Source: Nannochloris sp. 'desiccata' (lineage: Eukaryota; Chlorophyta; Trebouxiophyceae; Chlorellales; Chlorellaceae). Taken from it: 64,000 bases of DNA. The notes under the pieces were generated by a model. The model made no database searches, had not been told where the DNA came from, and worked only from the letters and a program-made list of their open reading frames with translations. A program made the translations under genes and the position numbers. This document shows positions 11,219 to 22,611 of the stretch, one piece after another. Location: NCBI GenBank assembly GCA_019044685.2, contig JAGTXX020000010.1, positions 372,001-436,000 of the forward strand, in the 5' to 3' direction. The first letter of the stretch is position 1; the number at the start of each line of letters is the position of its first letter.

Positions 11219-12191
11219 ATGCAGCCGATGCTGGGTCCCTTTTTCAAATTCGATGAGGCATGCCTAGCTCGGAAGGACACGCACGCAAAAGAAGATTTGT
11301 TGATTTACGGTGTCCAAAAGAATAGAGACCGTCGATGTTTTTATATTGGGGGCGTTGACGACCTTTTCAACAACATTTGCAACGCTCGAACGCTGCAGCG
11401 TTCATTTTATGAACTGGTCGAGTCTGGCCGCCCTTGCCATTTGTATTTTGATATTGAGTTTCCCCTAACTGAAAACTGTTCTTTAGCACCAGAGAAAGTA
11501 GTAGAGAATATAGTATCAGCATCGGGGACGCTCTTAAAAGAAATTCTTCATGCGGACATTGACTTTGAGGCAGTTTTTCAAAAAGATGCTTCAAATTCAA
11601 AGAAGTTTTCAAGGCATGTTTTAGTAAGTGATACAGTCAGGGTCTGACCATAGCGCTCGTACATGTATTTTGATGCTAATCGCCCATTTCTTATTTTTAG
11701 GTCCCAATGCACGGTGCGGTTTTTGCATCCAACGCAGACGTTGGCAGCTTTGTAGATCTTCTAGTAGCCAAACATTCTCCTCAATTCAATATCCTGTGGA
11801 ACGGGGATGTGAGACCTTGTATAGATCAAAGCGTGTATTCGAAAAACAGGCAAATGCGTACGTTGTGGAGCATCAAGGCAGGGGAAACAGACACTTGCAG
11901 AAAATTTGACGTCACACCTGATACATTTCACTGTCCCTTGAAATCAGCTCGCAGGAAGGAAATCTACATTTCATGTGCGGGAGGAAATGAGGAAAAAATT
12001 TTATTTCTTTCATCGCTGATTTGCCCGCCATCTGAGGTCAGAGAGCAGTGGTATTCGAAATCATTGTCGATGCCCGAGCCCCACCGTTTCTTTGAAAAGC
12101 CTTCCCAATATACGTGTATAGCTCCAGATCTTGGCATTAGGTACAACCGTAACAGTTCAGAGATGGTAACTACTACTACTATTACTACTAT

Positions 12192-12222
<31 letters not shown>

Positions 12223-12528
12223 GGAGACAGATTCATCGATGAAGAACTAGCGAGTGGTCTGAACTCCTTTGCTGGGAAGAAGGTGAAAATCTACAATATC
12301 GTTCGTTTAGCCTCAGCTCCACACGAGGTTTTTATTAGTACAAATTGCAGAAAGTGTTTGATGAAAGGCATGGACCACAAAAATAACCACGCCTGGTTCA
12401 AAGCTAATTTACAAACTGGGACTGTTGTGCAAGGGTGCCACGATGCTGCCTGTAAAGGCAAAACTAATTTTGCTTTTTCGCTCAACCAACGGCAGAAGAA
12501 AAATTTTAGGAACCAAGAGGAAAGCTGA
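11219..12528 (+). CDS. PRIMPOL: PrimPol, DNA-directed primase-polymerase, two exons
   Basis: The exons are 11219..11623 and 11701..12528 (410 residues). The 77-nt intron has a GTAAGT donor, a TGCTAAT branch-like sequence and a TTTTTAG acceptor. PrimPol lays primers and extends DNA, restarting forks past lesions. Motif I is HLYFDIEF with catalytic Asp and Glu near residues 78 and 80. Motif II is KFSRH (about 129-133). Motif III is DQSVYSKNRQMR (about 177). The UL52-type zinc finger is present near 354-388, with CLMKGMDHKNNH then GCHDAACK, close to eukaryotic PrimPol. An ACT trinucleotide repeat encodes a Thr-rich tract at about residues 290-308 between core and finger. An in-frame TTG lies upstream at 11147; the first ATG is 11219. 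This is either the host gene or element-borne. Confidence 0.88.
12166..12222 (+). repeat. ACT/ATT trinucleotide microsatellite in PrimPol coding sequence
   Basis: A run of ACT triplets with a few ATT interruptions lies in frame in PrimPol exon 2. It encodes mostly threonine between the catalytic core and the zinc finger, so length changes would keep the frame. It reads as poly-valine on the opposite strand. Confidence 0.9.
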
Positions 12529-12747
12529 TTGGCAGCAAATTTTGTGTGTAACTGAATTTTATGTTTGTTTTACAACGGTGTTATGTAAAGAAAAATGCAT
12601 ATTGTGCCCGGAAAAAAAGAATTTGTTGCAGCTCTTTGGCAAGGGCTAGGGCGCAAAGTAAGAGCGGCAAGCAGATCAGCGTTCCGCTCGTCTGCAGCTG
12701 TGCGTTTCAGCAACTTATTATAAAACACTAATACTAGGAAGAATAAA
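12529..12747. other. Convergent 3' region between PrimPol and KDZ transposase
   Basis: Two genes converge here with about 220 bases between stops. The sequence should hold both polyadenylation regions. No structure is obvious. Confidence 0.4.
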
Positions 12748-15671
12748 TCAAATACTCGGAGCCCTCTGTGAAAGACCAGGCTGCGAAGTAGAAGCAACAA
12801 GCCCAGCGTTCTGCTCCGCTGTAGCCGTGCTCTTCTGCAACTGGATCTGAAGCCATTCATTGTACGTGTTGGCAATGTCCCAAAGCAAGAACTCTGCTTT
12901 AATAGGAGTCATGCTACGTGTTAAGACGTTGAACCTGTTCATCCATTTGGATGCGAGCTCTTGACTCTCGGTATTGCTCTTGCGCAAGACGTCGAATTTG
13001 GGGAGCCCAAGGTGATTGTGGCAGTGCTCGCTAATAGTTCTAGTTCCTTTAGTATACAGGGTACAAGAAGGATGGTTGTGACCTGGATCAGCATGAAACG
13101 TGTCGACGGCTATTTTATTAGCGAGTATCTCATGAACAACGTAAGCTGCAGGGTACTTGGAGCTATTATCTTTAACGTGCTTCTCCAGCTTGCATCCCAA
13201 ATCATAGACTAGAAACTGTACGTGCTTTTTCATATCTTCAAGAGAAGATTGAGGACGCAGCATGCTCCAAATACATTCTACAGCCTGCAAGCGGCGACAA
13301 AACAGATTAATAACGGAAAAAACAGTGACGGCGGAAGAGGCAGTTCCCTCCTCACCTGAAGTATGCCTTCGTGCTTTAAATACATTGGAAGCAAGTTCAA
13401 AATAATACCACATGGGCGTACAGCAATCATCCAACCCTTAGTAGTGTCCAAATATTGAGTCTTGAACCCAGATGGGACGGAATCCACAGCAGCATTGGAT
13501 CCACTGGCTCCAGGATCTTCAACTATGTCCTGCGGGGTATTGGGATCACGCTTTCTTTTATTGTCCATCTTTTTCACTGTTTTATCTACAAAAGCTTTCA
13601 ACTCCTTCTCAATATGGTCGATGTGATCTGCATCGAAGTCGACTCCATCTTTCTCTGCGTCAGCGGCACTGTAGCTTCTTTTGAACTGAAATTTATCGTC
13701 AATAACAGTCTCCTGGGGTTGCGAACCCTGTGAGGCAGCCTCATTAGCAGTGGAAGATCTTCTCAATTGAGATGCGCCGGACTGAGATGTCTGTAGTACG
13801 TTTTCTAACATTCCATTACTTTTTAAGCGGTTTAGGATATTTCTGCAGTGGGAAAATATAGGTTGAGGTGACAATTAAATGGCGCTCATGGTTGAAAATG
13901 AAAGGGCAGTGCAGTAAAGTGCAGTTACCGTGGATTTGAGATGCCGTTTTCGGTGCCCCATTTAGTAAGGGCCGGGAGTGTCATTGCTTCCTCCCTCTCC
14001 TGCAGCAGCAGGAGTCTACGTTAAAGCTGTCAACATGTTTGGTAAAAAAGCTGTATGTCACTTACGTCAAGCATTTCTAGATATTTACGTTCGTCTTCCG
14101 ACCTATCTTGATAAGCCTGCGTTAAAAGAAAACGAAAATTACAAAAAAAGTAGAAAACTCAAAAAAGAGCGGTGGCCTTGACACTCACCTTGAGGGAGGC
14201 CTGTTGACGAGGAAGTAATCCATGATGCTTGGTGACAGCCTCTTCCTGCACAAACGACTCAAGAATATTTAATTACCCACATTACAAAGGGGTGTAAGGA
14301 AATAGGTACTTACCAATAATCCACCGCCCCTGTGCTGTTCGCAATATCTAGAGGTAAACTCATACTGGTTGCCAGCGTGAGGGCGATGAATACATCCAGG
14401 ATATGCACACTTGCCCATCACGTTTTTTGCATTGCCATCCATCATTACTGCGCGAGCAGCGCACCCTGATTCTTTAGCCGCAGAGCAACAATGGGGAAGC
14501 CATTTTTTTGGAAATTCAACGCGCCACAATGCACACGCTTCAGTTAGCTTTGCAGCAACGTTGTTGTTCCCAAGATCTTGTAAATAAAAATTTGGGCGTG
14601 TTGAATAGAACTCCGTCAGCCGCCATAGCACTAAAGCTTCTTTGAAACGGTCATCGTTCAAAGCCCACAACGGGGGAGCGTCTCCCGCGACACCGGGAAT
14701 TGCACGTTTCTTGTTGGAAGCCATGGCAGCGAACCCTTTCCACCTGCAAACTACAACAAATAGTATCATATTAATCCACCTCCTAAGAAGCTACTAAACA
14801 ACACCGAATCAAAATAATACTTGCCTCTTTTCAGCATCCGCGGCATGGAGGTGGTTATAGGTATCGCAGTAACCTTGAAACGTAGGCTTTAAGCTATGAG
14901 CAACGGAGCACCATGCATGGCGGAGAAGTTTTACCTGAAATGCAGTTTCTGGTGTCGCCATAAAGTAGGCAGCATCTTTGTGTCTGATTGTAGCAGTAAA
15001 TTTACTAGCTCCGTCGTCGACAGTGCAGGTTGCGCGATCTACAAAACGGTTGTAGCCACATCTTGAACAAGTGCCCGAGATGGAAGTTGCAGGCATTGGT
15101 CCGTGTATGGTGTAAGCAACGACCTTGGCCCCTCTACTATTCGCTTTCGTGTCAGTACTGCCACAATTGTATGGGCACACTTTTTCAGGGACGAGGTAGA
15201 GCGGAGTAACTATTTCCTCCCTCTTTTCTTTGACTTCTATCGGCGCAGGGCAGCCTTCAGGGAGCATCAGCACATCGCCAGGGGGGGATAACCTGCATGG
15301 CAACAGACATCTTTGTAAGTAGAAGCACTTGCAGAACATTGCCGGTGTGCAGATTATTCGTTTGCAAAAGCGGGGGAATACTATTATTTTTAACAGCACC
15401 TTTGTATCATCTGAAATGCAGCAGCATCCGCTTCGAGGGTTTTTATTAAGCAATTTAAGATCGGAATATCTTCTGCTTCTAATGAGGGTGAAATGTGTCC
15501 GTGGTGCTGCTTCTGTCCTACTTTGACCGAGACAAGGCCTCTGCAGAGAACAGAGGTTGTGCTTGGTTGAGTAGCCGTATACCAAACTTTTAGAATTTCT
15601 CCAATTTTTTTACTTCTAGCTGGACAATTTGTAGGAATTGAAGACATGGCGCGCAAAAGCAAAGAGGCCAT
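12748..15671 (-). CDS. KDZ-superfamily transposase with CxC zinc cluster, eight exons, apparently intact
   Basis: The exons join as complement(12748..13284, 13356..13842, 13929..13999, 14066..14116, 14189..14245, 14314..14743, 14825..15292, 15400..15671), giving 790 residues in frame. It would catalyse DNA cut-and-paste with an RNase H-fold. The N-terminal third carries the cysteine cluster of KDZ-associated domains: KVCPYNCGS, YTIHGPMPA, then SGTCSRCGYN. A second block has VMMDGNAKNVMGKCAYPGC and a later CEQH. The C-terminal part has VYDLGCKLEKHV, DTFHADPGHNH, and then NTESQELASKWMNRFN. That order (Asp, Asp-x-Phe-His, and a late Glu) is the KDZ catalytic layout as I know it. Intron 2 uses a GC-AG donor (GCAAGT). 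No stop or frameshift breaks the gene, so the element may be recently active. Confidence 0.8.
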
Positions 15672-16150
15672 TAGCAAATCAAGCGTAATGATGCCGGGGG
15701 TAGGGGGTCGCTGGTCTACAGCGCTAGAGGTCTCATATCCTGCTAGGAGAGAATATACACAGTTTTTGGGAACAATTATTTATTGAATAAATGAAGGCTT
15801 ATGGCTGCAAGAGGGAATAAGATTAATATAAAGCGATATACGTTTTTTTTTTATGTGAAGCGATACCTGTGGAACTCATTCTGAATAGGACTAGGGTGGG
15901 AGGGAAAATAACCGTGCAGGTCAATCTAGCTTTGAAAATTATGTATTTTTGTGTTACACAGTGGCTATGTTTATTGGTAATCTAAACGCGGCGCGGAAAA
16001 TACTCAACCAGTAGACTCCCTTTTCAAGGCAACCAGTAGTCTCCCTTTTCAAGGCAACGCTGCAAATACTTTCAGGTGCGACTTGCTGTAGAGGTAAGAG
16101 ACACAGTTGCTGTTGATTCGTGCAGGAAAACGTCTACCTTCTTTCCTACA
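15672..16150. other. Flank upstream of KDZ transposase with a 25-bp tandem repeat
   Basis: This should hold the transposase promoter. It contains T- and A-rich sequence and a 25-bp tandem duplication at 16005-16054. No terminal inverted repeat could be recognised. Confidence 0.4.
16005..16054. repeat. 25-bp tandem duplication
   Basis: Two adjacent copies of a 25-bp unit beginning CAACCAGTAG and ending TTTTCAAGG differ at one base. They lie near the presumed right side of the candidate element. Short subterminal repeats are common transposase binding sites, but only two copies are seen. Confidence 0.8.
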
Positions 16151-16998
16151 TCATTGTCCCAACCACTGCGCCAACCATGCAGAAACTGCTTGTTCGCTAC
16201 CGACAGCTTCACTCGGCAGCCTCCCCGTCTCGTAGATAAATTCTACAAGCAGAGGAATGTGCGCCCTGTTTTCCTCATCTGCTCTCCTGAGACTTCCATA
16301 CAAATCGTTACTCAGGATGGCCTCTACAAAACTGCATGGTCTTATATGGTTTCTAAAATATTGCGTAAGCTGCATCTGAAGGTGATCAGGGATGAGTCTT
16401 GCCCGCCCATTAAAATCAACGGTTTCAAAAGGCATCAGGGCTGGGCAAAGATGGGTACCACAAAAGAGAGTAAATATAAAAAAGGATTGAGGTCGTAAAC
16501 CGGTGGGCTGTCAAGAAAAAGGAGGAGCAGAGGCTCTTCGACCAGTGGGTGCGACTATGAAACGGTGGGCCAGCAATTTTTTGCCTTTGCAAATACACTG
16601 CACCTCCCAAAAACACAATAGCGGAAGGGGACCTGTACTAGAATGCCCGAAGACGGTATTTTTAGATCCAGAGGTTTTGAAGAATGGAAGACCGGTGCAG
16701 CTGCAGTTCAAATTTATTTGAGAGGAGAAACCTGCTGCTCAGCGTCACGGCAACTGCAAATAAATATATATCCTTTACCTACTAAGTCGTGGATGCTACG
16801 GGGGATAGTGCTAACGAATGCTTCTACAAAAGCAATATGGAAGTTGCTGCATGTCTGTGTGAAGTAATCTCCAGGCAGGCTATGACGTAACCGGAGGCAG
16901 GTAGGCAACCCGAGCTTGCGGGCCACTCTCCATCCCAAGTTAGGCAGGCCTATCTGCTGTAAAACGTTGGTATAGAAGCTGCAACTCAACCCTAACAC
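16151..16998 (-). CDS. Fragmentary multi-exon gene with a phage-like C-terminal domain
   Basis: The last exon (16151..16440) encodes about 95 residues after TTTGCCCAG. It includes LIPDHLQMQLTQYF, SFVEAILSNDL, RADEENRAHIPLLVEF and GSEQAVSAWL. This pattern (IPxHxxxxLxxY, GSFxxAxLxNDL, ADxxN, GS..W) is one I associate with small uncharacterised phage proteins; that is recollection, not a search. Candidate upstream exons are 16501..16603 and 16633..16700, which join in frame, though the donors GTTTAC and GTCCCC are weak. A further block at about 16790-16998 looks coding but does not join in phase. The gene may be decayed or its structure misread. Position suggests it is another part of the foreign region. 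Confidence 0.3.
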
Positions 16999-17645
16999 GA
17001 AACAGAAAATCTTTGGGCCGTTGCTGCTCGAGTGAGGGCATGGCTTACTGCTTCTTCAGGTGCTATTGAAGGACACCTAAGCCGGCGGAATCCATGGCTT
17101 CAAACATCTAGTTTTTTGGGGGGGGAAGACGAAGATTATCCCGTCGTTCTTGAGTTCTAATACTTAATTAAAGGTATTCTAGCGGGGGGAATGGGTGAAA
17201 CGATGTTCCGAAAGCTGGCTCTGTTTAAATAATGCGAGAATTGGCAGCAGGAGTTTCGAAAGGTGCCCGTTTGCTCCGCGCCTTCGGGCGGAATTCGTTA
17301 CATATATTATTTACATTAATATAATGTCGAGTGGGAACGATTATTACCTTTGTAGAGGTGTCGAGGTTGATTTTAATTTTTATAATGGGGCGTCCCGGGT
17401 CGAACATTCAAATACCCTGTGACATGGCGCCCTCACCCGCCAGAGGGGCCAAAATAAAGCGCCAAAAATGGGGAGGATCAAATCCTTATTCGAAGCCCTA
17501 TTCTCTCTCTTTTAACCGCATACCTAGTCATTCTATAAATATCAAACAGCATGTGGGCGGCGCGTGGGGCGGACCACTTCAATGATCACTTCACAACTTA
17601 ATTCTCTTTGTCAGTTGTAATTTTTAAATTTTTTTATAAGTTTAA
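16999..17645. other. Intergenic region upstream of RAD18
   Basis: No supported gene. It contains a run of G at about 17116 and a small CGCC-TTCG-GGCG hairpin near 17278. The last 200 bases before 17646 probably include the RAD18 promoter and 5' untranslated region. Confidence 0.4.
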
Positions 17646-19717
17646 ATGGCAGATCTAGGAGAATTCCCTTCGCGAGGAGAAAGCACACATGTTCTTAGAC
17701 TACTAGATGCTGCCGCACGATGCACTATTTGCTATTCCATTTTTGACGCTCCTCTGTCTCTCCGAGGCTGCGGCCACAGCTGTAAGCAAACACTATTTTC
17801 CTCTATTTTCCTAGATTAATTAATCCATTCAAGTACTGTAATTCACTTGAAAACACATCAACAGTCTGCATAACGTATTGTAATTTTAATTTTGCAGTCT
17901 GTGCGGCCTGTATTAGACAAAATTTAGGATTTCAAGAAAAAATGGGAGACCCTCGATGTCCTTCTTGCAGAGCTCCTTGTGATGCTCGCGATTTACAGCC
18001 TAATGTCTCCCTTAGGGAGCTTGCCGACAAATATAATGCAGCCCGTAGCGAGGTTATACGGCTCGTAGTACAAGAACGAGAGCATGACAAAATTGGCACA
18101 AGAAGTGCTGCCGTTGAGGCTGAAGCAGCCCTTGTTGGGAAGAAAGCAAGAAAAGAAGACCCAGTTGTAGGTAAAAATTCAATGAATGCTCCGCGTAGAT
18201 CTTCAAGACGGTCAGCTGCAAAAGAAGTTGAAGCAGCACAACAAACGGAAACCGGTTTTGCTGCTGCTAGAGACGACACCCAGCCTGGACCTAGTACACG
18301 CAGCACGCGCAACAGGGCAAAGCCGAAGGGAAAGTCACCACGCCAAACAAATAAACTTAAGAAAGAGGAGGTAGATATAGACAATGATAACTGTATTGCG
18401 ATTCTATCAGACGATGAGGCAGAGGAAGAAAAAATAAAGGAGGAAGAAAGAAGCGTTGACCATGATGAGGACTTTGACTTTACAATGGAAGGTGAAGAAG
18501 AAGGAAATGAAGAGGACGAAGATGATGAAGAATTTAGTCCATCCCCACCTTTGAAAAAGCAACGTAATTTACAGCAAAAACAACCTTCAGCTGGGGCAGC
18601 AGCTGGCCGCGGTATTACGCCTGCAGGTGCTGCCAGCACCGCTCAAGGCTTTGTCCCCTGTCCAATTTGTGCAAAATCCGTCCCTTCTTTCTATATAAAT
18701 TCCCACGTAGATGCCTGCCTCAATTCTGGTGGGGGGCTTGCTAGTGGGAGCGGTGGCTTTGGGTCTGAGGAGCTTGACCCTGGTGTTGCAACGGATAAGC
18801 ACAACGCTACATTGCCTTTAGTCCCTCCCCCCGCTCCTGCTCAATTAGCAGCGGCAAGAATAACAGAAAATAAATCGAATCTACGGGCAAGCAAACCTCC
18901 TTCTCCTCGTCAATGTCCTCATATCCCTTTAGCTGTACCCCCGTGCCTGGTCCCGGCGTTAGCTTCAGATAAAATTATTCGAGCGGCATTAAAAAAGTAT
19001 AATTTACCCTCGGATGGTAAAAAATCAGAAATGTTTGATAGATATAGCCAATTTAGAACTGCCGTATTGACTGCAAATGATAGACAAGAACGAACGAGTT
19101 ATAATAAGATTGCTCAGAAAATGGCTGCACAGGAACGGCAACGTGCTGCTGCTGCGTTGCTTGGTGGCGGTGGTGCGAAGAGCGCAGTTGGAGGGGGTTT
19201 AAGACAAGGAAATGGAACCCATAAACAATCGTCTGCTCTAAATAATAATAGTAAAAATAAGAACAACGAAAAGCGTGTTTGTGGTGATCCTACGGTGCTT
19301 CAAGGGGATAGCTTTGAGGAGTTGATTGCTGTGACAAAGGCCAGAGACGCAGCACGAAGGGCAGCACGCGCAGCTACTGCTGCTTCGGAAGAAGAGGAGA
19401 GAGAAGCTGTTGCTGCTGCTGTTAGGAAAGATGAGGAGCAAGCAGTGGGTGTGCTTGTTACAGCAGCAGAAGCTGTAGAAGAAAAGGAAGACCGTTTCTA
19501 TACGTTACAGGAACAAGGCTCTCCTGAGGTGTCTCTGTCTGTTCCCGCGTATACTAGTTCTCCTATTTATCATCCATTTTCACCTAAAGAAGAAGAAGAA
19601 GAAAAAGAACCTTCTGTTGCTGCTGCTGTGCCCAACACTCGAGAAGAGATGATTGCTGCAGAGGTATGTCAAGCACACAAAGTAGGTCTACTAGATTCTG
19701 ATGATGATAACTGGTAG
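17646..19717 (+). CDS. RAD18: RAD18-like E3 ubiquitin ligase, two exons
   Basis: The exons are 17646..17781 and 17898..19717 (651 residues; 116-nt intron with GTAAGC donor). RAD18 with RAD6 monoubiquitinates PCNA at stalled replication forks. An N-terminal RING finger is split by the intron (CTIC, CGHS, then CAACI, CPSCR). A long acidic and Ser-rich linker follows. The UBZ4-type finger is at about residue 280 (PCPICAKSVPSFYINSHVDAC). A SAP domain follows at about residues 385-415 (IRAALKKYNLPSDGKKSEMFDRY). The order RING, UBZ, SAP is that of RAD18. The rest is low complexity, Ala- and Glu-rich. It is the last normal gene before the rearranged block, and a repeated spacer copy begins 16 bases after its stop. 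Confidence 0.85.
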
Positions 19718-19901
19718 CTCGCTCGCTCTCTAGCTTGCTGGAATTTTAATTTTATCAATTTTAAAGCGCAAAGTTGCTGTGTGTTTACAAAAGGTCTTCG
19801 TTTACTTTTCTTAAAATGTAATATCTGTATGAACACACTTAAGAAAACACATTTCTGAATGCATCTTATATCTATCATAGTATAATCCTCAAGGAATTTC
19901 C

Positions 19902-22073
19902 GTGGATCAGTCCAAGACTGCTGCGATACGAGATTGGCCCGTACCTGCAACGGTACTTCAGTTGCAATCATTCTTGGGGTATTGTGGCTATTATCGCAGA
20001 TTTATCGACAGATATTCGCACATATCTGCTCCGATGACTGATTTATTAAAGAAGAACACTGCTTTTGCATGGGGGGACTCCCATCAAGCAGCATTTGATA
20101 CATTGAAGAGAGCATTATCCGAGGCCCCGGTACTTATCCTTCCAAGTCCAGATTACTCTTTCCAGCTGTACACAGACTCCTCAGACTATGCAATAGGAGG
20201 TGTACTGATGCAAGATCAAGGTGAAGGACCCAGACCCGTGGGGTATTTTTCGAGAAAGCTCAACGATGCTGAGCGTAAATATCCTGTTCATGAAAAAGAA
20301 GCTCTAGCCCAGATCTACGGGCTCAAGACTTGGCGACATTTACTCTTGGGAGCTCCACGCTCTACAGCATATACAGACAACATTCCCTTGAAATATCTGC
20401 AGACTCTTCCTAAATTGAGTCCTAGGCAAGCCAGATGGATGTTGGTACTGCAAGAATTTGATTTGCAAGTCGATTATGTGGCTGGAAAAGCAAATGTCGT
20501 AGCAGATGCTCTCTCTAGGCGCCCAGATTTCCTCTGCTCCATTATTACTACTTGTCAAAGTACAGAATGGTTGGAACAGATTGTGAACGCGTACGATTCA
20601 GACCCTGAAGCACAGGGGATTATCAAGGCTATCGAGGCTGGCGAGGCTAGGAAGTACACCTACAAGAACCAGTACATTATTCGAGAACATGGGGGCTACA
20701 CACAGCTCTATATTCCAAATTCGAGAACTCTACGACAAGATCTGATTCGAGAACATCATGATTCATTGCTAGCTGGTCACTTTGGCGTTAATAAGACTGT
20801 TAAGCTTCTATTGCGTCATTTTTATTGGCCATCTTTGGAGCGTGATGTCAGACACTACATTAAGACCTGCCCTGGCTGTGCAGTTAGTAAAAGTAATACC
20901 TTGCCACCTGCTGGGTTACTGCAACCACTGCCAATTCCAACGAGAAGATTTGAGGTGATCACCATGGATTTTGTGACCCATCTCCCTTTGACACCTTCTG
21001 GACATGATGCTATCATGATTATGGTTGACAAGCTCACTAAAAGATTATTCCTAGCTCCCACAACTAGCAATGTGAATGCTAAGGAAGCTGCTGAGCTATT
21101 CTTCAATCACGTGATCAGACATCAAGGTGTTCCAAGCACTATTATTTCTGATCGAGGTACTCAATTCACTAGCGCTTTTTTCCGTTCAGTTTGTGCTCAG
21201 TTGAATATCAAGCAGAATCTGTCTACAGCTTTTCATCCCCAGACAGATGGACAGTCAGAAAAGGCTGTTAGAACCATTACAGATGCATTACGCTGCTTAA
21301 CATTGGATTATTCAGACTGGACCAAGATATTGGCTGCTGTAGAATTCGCTTACAACAACAGTGTTAATCCTTCAACCAAGTTCAGTCCTTTCCTCTTGTG
21401 TTACGGTGAAGACCCACCTACTCCTGTTTCCCTGAACCTTCATCGATTGGAGCGCACCAATCCCAATCAAGCTTCAGTAGATTTCGCCAAAATCACACAG
21501 GAAGCTGTGAAAATGGCTCAATTACGCATGGCTGAAGCAGCAAGGAGGCAGAAGAAATATGCTGATGAACACAGGCGTGATCTCAGTTTTGCTGAAGGAG
21601 ATAAGGTTTACCTTTCCACTGAAAATCTCCCTATGGTTGGACCAAGAAAACTCTTGCCCAAGTGGTATGGACCCTGTAAGGTAGAAAAGAAGATAGGAAA
21701 TTTAGCTTATCAACTGAAACTTCCTCCGAAATGGCGACAACACCGAGTTTTTCATGTTTCTCGCCTTAAACCTTATGAAGAGAGCACTCAATTCCCTGGT
21801 CGCTCTAAGATTCGACCTCCACCAGACCTTGAACAAGGCCCTGATGTTTTTCAGGTTGAAGAAATTCTGGACCGACGTGAACGCAAAATTGGCCGCTCTA
21901 ATATTGTAGAATACTTAATTAAATGGGAAGGCTACCCTTTACATGAAGCAACTTGGGAATCCAAGAAACAACTCGCTGATGCAGGCCCCATCGTCCAAGA
22001 AAAACTCAAGGAAGCAGACCAGAAGTGGAATGAATCAGTACAATGCATGCAAGGCTGCGGTTCCAACTATTAA
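19902..22073 (+). pseudogene. 5'-truncated Ty3/gypsy pol: RT thumb, RNase H, integrase, chromodomain
   Basis: An open frame of about 723 codons without an internal stop but lacking gag, protease and most of the reverse transcriptase. It begins in the RT thumb (FLGYCGYYRRFID). RNase H follows (QLYTDSSDYAIGGVL, HEKEALAQIYGLKTWRHLL). Integrase has the HHCC finger (HFGVNKTVKLLLRHFYWP, CPGC) and the DDE residues (TMDFVTHLP, ISDRGTQFTS, FHPQTDGQSEKAVR). A GPY/F module (LLPKWYGPCKV, HRVFHVSRLKPY) and a chromodomain (EYLIKWEGYPLHEATWE) close the protein, identifying a chromovirus. The truncated 5' end coincides with the insertion junction, so it is dead on arrival as an autonomous element. Confidence 0.93.
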
Positions 22074-22142
22074 ACCCTCAACAAAGCCACAACCAATTAC
22101 CTTTTATAAATATAATTTAGGCAGCAACCGTAACCGTACAAA

Positions 22143-22610
22143 ATGCCAAAAACGCGCAGGACTCAAAATAGGGCTAACCAAAATGGATCTCCCCACACCC
22201 CGGCGACAAACTCTGCCTCACCTACAGAGCTTCACGGTGTAGTGAACAACCATCAGTCTACCCGACTCTATCCAAGACAAGAGAGGTTACTCCCTTCCTA
22301 TACAAGTGGCGAACCTTTCCTTCCACCCCATACCTTCACTACCATCCAAGAAATCCATAGATTCCCCTATTTTGCAAATCGCTATGTCCCTCCTCGATTA
22401 GCTACAGAACAAGAGGACATAGTGTTCCATGGACCTTACTGGGCAGATTCTCCTGCACACATAGTGGCAAAGCTCTACCAAGCCACGCAACTATTGGAGA
22501 ATTTTATCAACGGTCATGGAAACCTGCATGATGTATTACGTGCTTTAACTCTTGTTCGGCGTCAGCGCCGCAACATCGCACATGTTTTAAATGACTACTA
22601 TTTGCATTAA
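22143..22610 (+). pseudogene. Gag-like or accessory frame downstream of the chromodomain
   Basis: A 155-codon frame starts 70 bases after the pol stop. It opens with a basic, Asn/Pro-rich segment (MPKTRRTQNRANQNG) and continues with FHGPYWADSPAHIVAKLYQATQLLENF. It could be the start of gag from a tandem or circular template, since piece B then resumes in reverse transcriptase. It could instead be an extra 3' frame. I cannot assign a domain. An inverted near-identical copy lies at 22950-23391. Confidence 0.5.
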
Positions 22611-22611
22611 C

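Larger units (their letters stand above)
313..15671. mobile_element. Candidate giant KDZ-type element or integrated virus carrying replication genes (boundaries not seen)
   Basis: The span groups a primase-like gene, a DUF927-like helicase, ribonucleotide reductase small subunit, a MYND protein, a methyltransferase, an acidic protein, PrimPol and an intact KDZ transposase. The first five are all on the minus strand and closely spaced. Seen directly: the gene content, the orientation and intact reading frames. Known: replication enzymes and RNR cluster in large DNA viruses, and KDZ elements are eukaryotic cut-and-paste transposons that can carry accessory genes. Inferred: that these genes form one mobile unit. 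I found no terminal inverted repeats or target-site duplications, so the coordinates are only the outermost recognisable genes. A chance gene cluster in the host remains possible. Confidence 0.35.

Noticed and set aside
11964..12236. Minus-strand frame with a poly-valine run
   Set aside because: It is the complement of the ACT repeat inside PrimPol.
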